From contig DAOVEE010000125.1 in the NCBI GenBank assembly GCA_030669135.1, positions 1 through 5,550 on the forward strand: a stretch of 5,550 nt of DNA, read 5' to 3'. The notes beneath the pieces are model-generated. The model worked only from the letters and a program-made list of their open reading frames with translations, did no database searches and had not been told where the DNA came from. This DNA is from Candidatus Bathyarchaeota archaeon (lineage in GTDB: Archaea; Thermoproteota; Bathyarchaeia; TCS64). Positions 1-3,866 of the stretch are shown one piece after another; the stretch's first letter is position 1; every line of letters starts with the position of its first letter. Position numbers and translations under genes: made by a program.

Positions 1-1356
1 GGTAACCTCGAGGACCTTCCTCTTACCGGAGGCCATTGAAGAGATAAGGCCACGGCTCTCGAGGTCGTTCAGATGCTGGTACACGGCCCCGAGCGTCATC
101 TCGCTTCCCATGCTCTTCCAGATGGCGTATCCATATGTCGGCTGCTGAGCTATCGATCTGAGTATCCGCTCCTTCGTCGCCAGCCGTGATCCCAACCGAG
201 GAGCCTTCCTGTGCTTCGTCAAGCTGCTCAGTATGTCGTCCGCCTTGAGTCCGCTGCTCGTGACGAGGCAGACCACGTTATCCTCCCTCTCTATGCGGCT
301 CCTCACCTGATCCGTTTTCAACGAAGCGACGGGGGCCGCCGATGCCGGCTCAGCGAATATGCCCTCGAACTTTGCCATCTCCTTGCCAGCGGAGACCATC
401 TCTTCATCGGAGACAGATACTGCGTAACCGCCTGACTCCTTCAAAGCCCTCAGGGCCAAGGCGCCGTATATGGGCTCGGCGACCCTTATCGCCGATGCCT
501 CGGTTTCGCCGTCATCCACGTTTATAGGTTTCTCCTCTCCTCTGGCATACGCCTGAGATATAGGTGAGCAGCCTTCAGCTTGGACTCCAATTATTCTAGG
601 CTTTCGGTCAATGAGGCCCAGCAACTCCTGCTCCAAGAAGCCCTTCCATAGGGAGTGCAGCGTGGCTCCGCTACCCATTGCCAGTATCACCCAGTCGGGA
701 ATCCCGTTCTGCTCCACCAGCTCATACGATATGGTCTTTAAACCTTCGACAGATAGAGGGTTGAGCTCCGTGGTTGCTTGGTACCATCCCAGCTCCTTCT
801 CAAGCTTACGGGCTCGCTCTATGGACTCTTCGATGCTCTCCCCGGACTCCACGATCTTGGCGTCGTAGATCATCATCTGTGCCAGCTTGCCCATGTCCAC
901 GGCCTTGGGGACTATGAGGTTGCAGTTCATGTCCATCCTAGCGGCGTAGGCGGAGACAGAGGCGCCGTGGTTCCCGTTGGTGGCGCATACCAGGGAGTCG
1001 TATCCCCTGCTGGCCGCGTCCGAGACTATAAGCGCGGCGGAGCGATCCTTGAAGCTGTTAGTCGGGTTCCTGCTCTCGTCCTTGAGGAACAGGTTCTCGA
1101 AGCCAATGGCCTCGGCCAGCCGCCTTGACTTCTGGAGCGGTGTACCACCCTCCCCGAGGCTCACCGCCCGGGAAACCATCGGCATGACCTGCCTGTACCG
1201 CCAGAAGGTGAAGGGGCCGCTAAACCGGACTCTGCCCTCCCCCGGGACCAGAATATACTCCAGTATGCCTCCGCAGTGTCTGCAAGTCGATGGGGGTTGC
1301 TCCTGATCCATCGTCTCCCCGCATTCGAGGCAGACCAGCTGCAGCTCGAGGCCCAT
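1..1356 (-). CDS. thrC: Threonine synthase fused to a C-terminal PadR-like winged-helix domain (3' end outside window)
   Basis: The frame stays open for 452 codons from ATG at 1356 to the left edge, so the C-terminus is missing. Residues 9-28 form a zinc ribbon (C9, C12, C25, C28), usual at the N-terminus of archaeal threonine synthases. A fold-type II PLP domain follows: NPTNSFKDR at 97-105 with K103 as the expected PLP lysine, an NGNHGAS asparagine loop at 127-133, an MGSGAT phosphate loop at 227-232, and EPASAAP at 336-342. Threonine synthase converts O-phosphohomoserine to threonine and phosphate in the cytosol. Residues about 390-452 are an extra domain resembling PadR winged helices (YGYAIWKSM, then TLGAVYQHLNDLESRGLIS, then a wing ending RKVLEVT). 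ATG 1356 is chosen because the zinc ribbon begins right after it. It has no Shine-Dalgarno and an AT-rich box about 28 bases upstream, so it may be leaderless. NGNH instead of the more usual TGNT leaves a related PLP lyase possible. Confidence 0.85.
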   Translation of the reverse strand, partial: MGLELQLVCLECGETMDQEQPPSTCRHCGGILEYILVPGEGRVRFSGPFTFWRYRQVMPMVSRAVSLGEGGTPLQKSRRLAEAIGFENLFLKDESRNPTNSFKDRSAALIVSDAASRGYDSLVCATNGNHGASVSAYAARMDMNCNLIVPKAVDMGKLAQMMIYDAKIVESGESIEESIERARKLEKELGWYQATTELNPLSVEGLKTISYELVEQNGIPDWVILAMGSGATLHSLWKGFLEQELLGLIDRKPRIIGVQAEGCSPISQAYARGEEKPINVDDGETEASAIRVAEPIYGALALRALKESGGYAVSVSDEEMVSAGKEMAKFEGIFAEPASAAPVASLKTDQVRSRIEREDNVVCLVTSSGLKADDILSSLTKHRKAPRLGSRLATKERILRSIAQQPTYGYAIWKSMGSEMTLGAVYQHLNDLESRGLISSMASGKRKVLEVT

Positions 1357-1380
1357 CAAATACCATATGGTCGGGTCCGG

Positions 1381-1390
1381 TTTTATTCTT
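1381..1390 (-). promoter_or_regulatory. Candidate TATA box for thrC
   Basis: On the minus strand this reads AAGAATAAAA. Its centre lies about 28-30 bases before the thrC ATG at 1356, the spacing expected if the transcript starts at or just before the ATG. No Shine-Dalgarno sequence is seen between it and the start codon. The assignment rests on position and composition only; a second AT-rich stretch at 1400-1408 could also serve. Confidence 0.4.
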
Positions 1391-1399
1391 ATGCTAATT

Positions 1400-1409
1400 C
1401 TTTTATTGG
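1400..1409 (+). promoter_or_regulatory. Candidate TATA box for the SSB-HD unit
   Basis: The plus strand reads CTTTTATTGG, centred about 33 bases before the proposed TTG start at 1438, which would give a leader of roughly 8 bases. The whole 1381-1420 stretch is AT-rich and must hold promoters for both diverging genes, so which box serves which direction is uncertain. Confidence 0.3.
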
Positions 1410-1437
1410 GTACAATGTATCAGTTCACGTACCACAG

Positions 1438-1734
1438 TTGAAGCTATCTGAACTAAGGCCCGGCATGGAGAACGTCGAGTTGATAGTCAAGCTGATCAGC
1501 CTAGAGGAGCCGCGTAAGGTGACAACGTACAGCGGCTTGGAGCACACCCTCGTCGAGGGGCTCGTGAAGGACGGCTCGGGGTCCATGAGGCTCACGGTGT
1601 GGAACGAGAAGATCGAGGAACTCGAAGGCATCGAGGCTGGAGACACGTTGAAGCTCGTTGACTGCTTCGTCACGTCTTTTAAGGGTGAGCTATCCGTCAA
1701 CGTGGGCAGGGACTCAGGCATACAGAGGCAGTGA
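1438..1734 (+). CDS. Single-OB-fold ssDNA-binding protein (Sulfolobus SSB / RPA type)
   Basis: This 98-residue protein is one OB fold. It opens with KLSELRPGMENV, the entry strand of crenarchaeal SSB and archaeal RPA OB folds, followed by the VKDGSGSMRLTVWNE turn (43-57) and a CFVTSFKGELSVNVG strand (76-90). Aromatic residues W55, F77 and F81 fall where Sulfolobus SSB stacks DNA bases (W56, W75, F79 in that protein, from memory). Such proteins coat single-stranded DNA in replication and repair. The start is TTG 1438: the first in-frame ATG (1465) would delete the conserved KLSELRPG segment, and an upstream in-frame ATG at 1276 would run through the divergent promoter and antisense to thrC. 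No Shine-Dalgarno is seen. It lacks the Gly/Arg-rich and acidic tail of Sulfolobus SSB, so partner recruitment may differ. The HD phosphohydrolase gene follows after 6 bases. Confidence 0.8.
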   Translation: MKLSELRPGMENVELIVKLISLEEPRKVTTYSGLEHTLVEGLVKDGSGSMRLTVWNEKIEELEGIEAGDTLKLVDCFVTSFKGELSVNVGRDSGIQRQ

Positions 1735-1740
1735 CCTTCC

Positions 1741-2313
1741 ATGCAGGGAGAACTACTGGATAGACTCATGGAGGCGTCTAAACGGCACCAGAGGATGAAC
1801 GGCTGCCACGGCTTCGAGCACACAGAGCGTGTGATTGGGCTCTGCAGGGTTCTCGGCGAGAGACTCGGCGCAGAAATGTCGGTGCTCATCCCGGCTGCGA
1901 TACTCCACGACGTCGGGAGGGGTGAAGACAGCCACGCCGAGAAGGGAGCCGAGAAAGCCAGAAGCATCCTCACGGAGCACGGTGTCCCAGGTGACAAAAC
2001 GGCTAGGATAGTTGAGGCCGTCAGGGTGCACAGCTTCAGCGGGGGGCTGGAAGCGGCTTCCCTTGAGTCTCAGATACTCAGCGACGCCGATAAACTGGAC
2101 GCGATGGGAGCGGTCGGCGTCTACAGGGCTGCACAGTATAGCGGTGAACATGATAGACCCCTAGAGGAGTATGTAGGCCACTTCCACGAGAAGCTCCTCA
2201 CCCTCAAGGGGCTTCTCTATACAGATGAGGCTAAGAGGCTGGCCGAGAGCCGCCACAGGTTCATGGAGTCCTATCTGGAGGAGTTCATGAAGGAGTTGAA
2301 GGCGGAGGCCTAG
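1741..2313 (+). CDS. HD-domain metal-dependent phosphohydrolase
   Basis: The 190-residue protein has the HD-superfamily metal ligands in order: H27 (GFEHTERV), H56-D57 (AILHDVGR) and D115 in LSDADKLDAMGA, with H65 and H97 as likely extra active-site histidines. The DADKLDAMGAVGVYRAA segment and overall length match the YedJ/YpgQ-like branch. In Bacillus subtilis YpgQ this type of enzyme is a Mn-dependent (deoxy)nucleoside triphosphate pyrophosphohydrolase, so a cytosolic nucleotide hydrolase is a reasonable guess, but the substrate cannot be read from sequence. The last 30 residues are a charged helix. ATG 1741 lies 6 bases after the SSB stop; a weak AGAGG at 1724-1728 is the only Shine-Dalgarno candidate, 12 bases away. 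A second ATG at 1768 is in frame but would trim the first helix. Co-transcription with SSB is likely. The stop overlaps that of ubiX on the other strand. Confidence 0.85.
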   Translation: MQGELLDRLMEASKRHQRMNGCHGFEHTERVIGLCRVLGERLGAEMSVLIPAAILHDVGRGEDSHAEKGAEKARSILTEHGVPGDKTARIVEAVRVHSFSGGLEAASLESQILSDADKLDAMGAVGVYRAAQYSGEHDRPLEEYVGHFHEKLLTLKGLLYTDEAKRLAESRHRFMESYLEEFMKELKAEA

Positions 2314-2864
2314 GGCTCGCCCCAGCGTCTGTACAGCTTGTTTGGCACACCCAGCTGGTCGAGTATCTTTCCCGAGATGAAGCTCGCCAGATCATCGACG
2401 GACTCCGGGTGATGGTAAAAGCCGGGCATGGCTGGCAGGATCACTGCGCCGAGCCTGCTGAGCTGAGCCATGTTCTCTAGGTGAACCGCGTGTAGGGGTG
2501 TCTCTCTGGGTACCACCACGAGGGGCATACGCTCCTTGAGGTGGACGTCCGCCGCCCTGGTCACGAGGTTGTTGTTGTAGCCGTGGGCAATCGCCGCCAC
2601 CGTCTTCATCGTGGCTGGAACTATCACCATCCCGTCCACCCTGAAGCTGCCGCTCGCGAGGGGCGCCTCCAGGTCCTGAGGCTCGTATGTGAAGTCAGCT
2701 AAAGCGGTGAGCTGTTCAACGTCGCCCAGCTCGTGTCTCGCCACGGTCTTCCCTGCCTCAGTGACTATCAGATGGGTCTCGATCCCATGACTCTTCGCTG
2801 CCTCAAGAAAGTTATATGCGTATATTGACCCGCTGGCGCCTGTAACCGCCACCACAAGCCTCAT
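2310..2864 (-). CDS. ubiX: Flavin prenyltransferase UbiX (Pad1 family)
   Basis: The 184-residue protein aligns along its length with bacterial UbiX. It has the nucleotide-binding GASGS at 9-13, SGSF at 71-74, PATMKT at 83-88, TRAADVHLKER at 102-112 (R103, K110), RETPLH at 120-125 (R120, E121) and PGFYHHP at 147-153 (Y150). UbiX adds a dimethylallyl group to FMN to make prenyl-FMN, the cofactor of UbiD-family decarboxylases. In many archaea one such partner is anhydromevalonate phosphate decarboxylase of the modified mevalonate pathway; no ubiD gene lies in this window. ATG 2864 is preferred: AGGTGA at 2878-2873 sits 8 bases before it as a strong Shine-Dalgarno site. The upstream GTG at 2876, which would add four residues, is inside that site. 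A TATA box at 2911-2905 would start transcription near 2882. Function is secure at family level. Confidence 0.95.
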   Translation of the reverse strand: MRLVVAVTGASGSIYAYNFLEAAKSHGIETHLIVTEAGKTVARHELGDVEQLTALADFTYEPQDLEAPLASGSFRVDGMVIVPATMKTVAAIAHGYNNNLVTRAADVHLKERMPLVVVPRETPLHAVHLENMAQLSRLGAVILPAMPGFYHHPESVDDLASFISGKILDQLGVPNKLYRRWGEP

Positions 2865-2872
2865 GTCTAGAT

Positions 2873-2878
2873 TCACCT
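2873..2878 (-). promoter_or_regulatory. Shine-Dalgarno site that fixes the ubiX start
   Basis: The minus strand reads AGGTGA followed by 8 bases and ATG at 2864. This matches the archaeal 16S rRNA anti-Shine-Dalgarno and decides between the ATG and the in-frame GTG at 2876, which is itself part of the site. Confidence 0.75.
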
Positions 2879-2904
2879 GGATGGTATGATGTAGAAGCTG
2901 TGGG

Positions 2905-2911
2905 TTATAAA
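2905..2911 (-). promoter_or_regulatory. TATA box of ubiX
   Basis: The minus strand reads TTTATAA, centred on 2908. A start about 26 bases downstream falls near 2882, leaving a leader of roughly 18 bases that contains the AGGTGA site. The box overlaps one arm of the inverted repeat at 2909-2928. Confidence 0.6.
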
Positions 2912-2928
2912 CTGATTCGGATCAGTTT
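2909..2928. repeat. Perfect 8-bp inverted repeat with 4-base spacer between the Sm gene and ubiX
   Basis: AAACTGAT at 2909-2916 is mirrored exactly by ATCAGTTT at 2921-2928 around a TCGG spacer. It covers the stop codon of the Sm-like gene (2922-2924) and the upstream edge of the ubiX TATA box. As RNA on the minus strand it would fold into a hairpin at the end of the Sm transcript, followed only by AUAA and not by a long U run. It could be a terminator or processing hairpin for the Sm mRNA, or a dyad bound by a regulator of ubiX. Confidence 0.6.
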
Positions 2929-3176
2929 TTGCCTGGTGGTGGTATCTGTGGTTCTATGCAGATGTAGAGGATGTTGTTTCCCCTGATGAACACGTCCCCG
3001 TAGGACGCGACGAGCCCTGTTTTGTCGTACTCCTTGGCTCCCTTGAGCATCATGTTCATGTACCCGTCAGCGCGGATCATCTTTCCCCAGTACTCTCCCC
3101 TGCCCTTGAGGGCAACGGCAACGTTGCTTCCCACCGACTTAACCAGTACGTTTAGCGGCTTCTTTCTTGGCTCCAA
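2922..3176 (-). CDS. Archaeal Sm-like (Lsm/SmAP) RNA-binding protein
   Basis: The 84-residue product has both Sm motifs. Sm1 covers about residues 7-44 (PLNVLVKSVGSNVAVALKG, then GKMIRADGYMNMML) with the D37-x-x-M40-N41 uridine-pocket signature. Sm2 is GDVFIRGNNILYI at 60-72, with R65-G66-N67 completing the pocket. Archaeal Sm proteins form six- or seven-membered rings that bind U-rich RNA and take part in RNA and tRNA metabolism. The start is taken as TTG 3176. The strong TATA box at 3221-3228 places transcription start near 3199, downstream of the in-frame ATG at 3212. A GGTG at 3188-3185 lies 8 bases before the TTG, the same spacing as at ubiX. The resulting N-terminus, MEPRKKPLNVL, fits the usual short Sm lead-in. 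ATG 3212 would add 12 residues. A short PPPGKN tail ends the protein. Confidence 0.85.
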   Translation of the reverse strand: MEPRKKPLNVLVKSVGSNVAVALKGRGEYWGKMIRADGYMNMMLKGAKEYDKTGLVASYGDVFIRGNNILYICIEPQIPPPGKN

Positions 3177-3184
3177 ATCGTTTG

Positions 3185-3188
3185 CACC
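3185..3188 (-). promoter_or_regulatory. Shine-Dalgarno GGTG supporting the TTG start of the Sm gene
   Basis: GGTG on the minus strand sits 8 bases before TTG 3176. It is short, but its spacing equals that of the longer AGGTGA site at ubiX, and it lies within the leader predicted from the TATA box. Confidence 0.5.
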
Positions 3189-3220
3189 GTTTCTAAGTAA
3201 TGAATAGTGCATATGTGCTT

Positions 3221-3228
3221 TATATAAA
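3221..3228 (-). promoter_or_regulatory. TATA box of the Sm-like gene
   Basis: The minus strand reads TTTATATA inside a longer T5-ATATAAA stretch, close to the archaeal consensus and the strongest TATA box in the window. Its centre near 3224 predicts transcription start around 3197-3202. Confidence 0.7.
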
Positions 3229-3270
3229 AACCTTCTGAAACAGACAGTTACTCCATTCACTTTTCTAGCA

Positions 3271-3804
3271 TTATTCAGATATGATCATCCAGTCATTTAT
3301 GTTTTCACTGTCGACAACCTTCCTTATTTTTAGGTTAGATTTTATGAATAACTCTATTAACTCCTGTTTGCTCAATGATTTTTTCAGGGTCGAAACCACG
3401 AGGACCCCGTCCCCGCGTCTAGCCGAGTCCATCTCCCGGAGCAGGCGCTCGGGGCTCGACGCGTTCTGTAGGACGGTGAAAGACATCACCGAGTGGAAGA
3501 CGCGGGGCCTGAAGGGTAGGTTCTCCGAGTCTCCGTTTACCAGTTGAACCATGTCCTTGATTCTATCCCTGGCTTTACTCAGGAGCTTGACAGAAACGTC
3601 TAGGCCAACCATGTATGCCGTAACGTACTCGAATAGCAACCCCGTGCCGCATCCGTTGTCGAGGACTATATAGTCAGGTCTAATCCTTACCTCCGCGAGC
3701 ATGGACTCGTACTTGAGGCGCTGTTCCTCGGTGTACCTCATGTCGTAGACCCTGCCACCCAGGTCGTCGTAGCGGTCCCTGATGGTCTTCTTCCCAACGC
3801 TCAT
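3271..3804 (-). CDS. Class I SAM-dependent methyltransferase, substrate unknown
   Basis: The 177-residue protein has the Rossmann-fold methyltransferase motifs: motif I VLDNGCGTGLLFEY (47-60) binding SAM, an acidic D69 at the end of the next strand (VGLDVS), the adenine-contact GDSENLPF at 91-98, and a motif IV-like SFTVLQN at 108-114. The later strand GVLVVSTLKK and a final DWMIIS strand complete a compact core with no obvious substrate domain. The N-terminus (RDRYDDLGGRVYDMRYTEEQRLKYE) looks like a substrate lid. The target cannot be inferred. ATG 3804 has no Shine-Dalgarno, but a TAAATAAG box lies about 25 bases upstream, consistent with a leaderless transcript. The gene diverges from the ArgH-family gene with 62 bases between starts. 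The last third of its 3' end is strikingly AT-rich compared with the rest of the gene. Confidence 0.85.
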   Translation of the reverse strand: MSVGKKTIRDRYDDLGGRVYDMRYTEEQRLKYESMLAEVRIRPDYIVLDNGCGTGLLFEYVTAYMVGLDVSVKLLSKARDRIKDMVQLVNGDSENLPFRPRVFHSVMSFTVLQNASSPERLLREMDSARRGDGVLVVSTLKKSLSKQELIELFIKSNLKIRKVVDSENINDWMIISE

Positions 3805-3824
3805 AGTTGCACGCTTGCCATTTG

Positions 3825-3832
3825 CTTATTTA
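3825..3832 (-). promoter_or_regulatory. Candidate TATA box of the methyltransferase gene
   Basis: The minus strand reads TAAATAAG, centred about 25 bases before ATG 3804. With no Shine-Dalgarno present, this spacing suggests transcription starting at the A of the ATG. Confidence 0.5.
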
Positions 3833-3836
3833 CTGA

Positions 3837-3850
3837 TTAACAAATATTAT
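3837..3850 (+). promoter_or_regulatory. Candidate TATA region of the ArgH-family gene
   Basis: The plus strand reads TTAACAAATATTAT, 17-30 bases before ATG 3867. No Shine-Dalgarno precedes the ATG, so a leaderless or near-leaderless transcript is likely. The exact box within the stretch is unclear. Confidence 0.4.
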
Positions 3851-3866
3851 CCCAAGTGTGTTTTAA

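Noticed and set aside
778..1306. Plus-strand open frames at 778-1128 and 977-1306
   Set aside because: They lie entirely antisense to the strongly supported threonine synthase frame and their translations show no recognisable domain.
1363..1370. CCATATGG palindrome upstream of thrC
   Set aside because: It is only 8 bases, too short to call an operator, and its ATG on the minus strand is out of frame with thrC.
1276..1437. N-terminal extension of the SSB gene to ATG 1276
   Set aside because: It would run antisense through the thrC start and the divergent promoter, and its residues do not resemble any SSB N-terminus; the OB fold begins at the TTG at 1438.
1425..2151. Minus-strand frames at 1425-1997 and 1753-2151
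   Set aside because: They are shadows of the SSB and HD genes, Ser/Pro- or Arg/His-rich with no family motifs.
2865..2876. GTG start of ubiX at 2876
   Set aside because: The GTG is part of the AGGTGA Shine-Dalgarno for ATG 2864, and UbiX proteins normally begin just before the first strand as the ATG form does.
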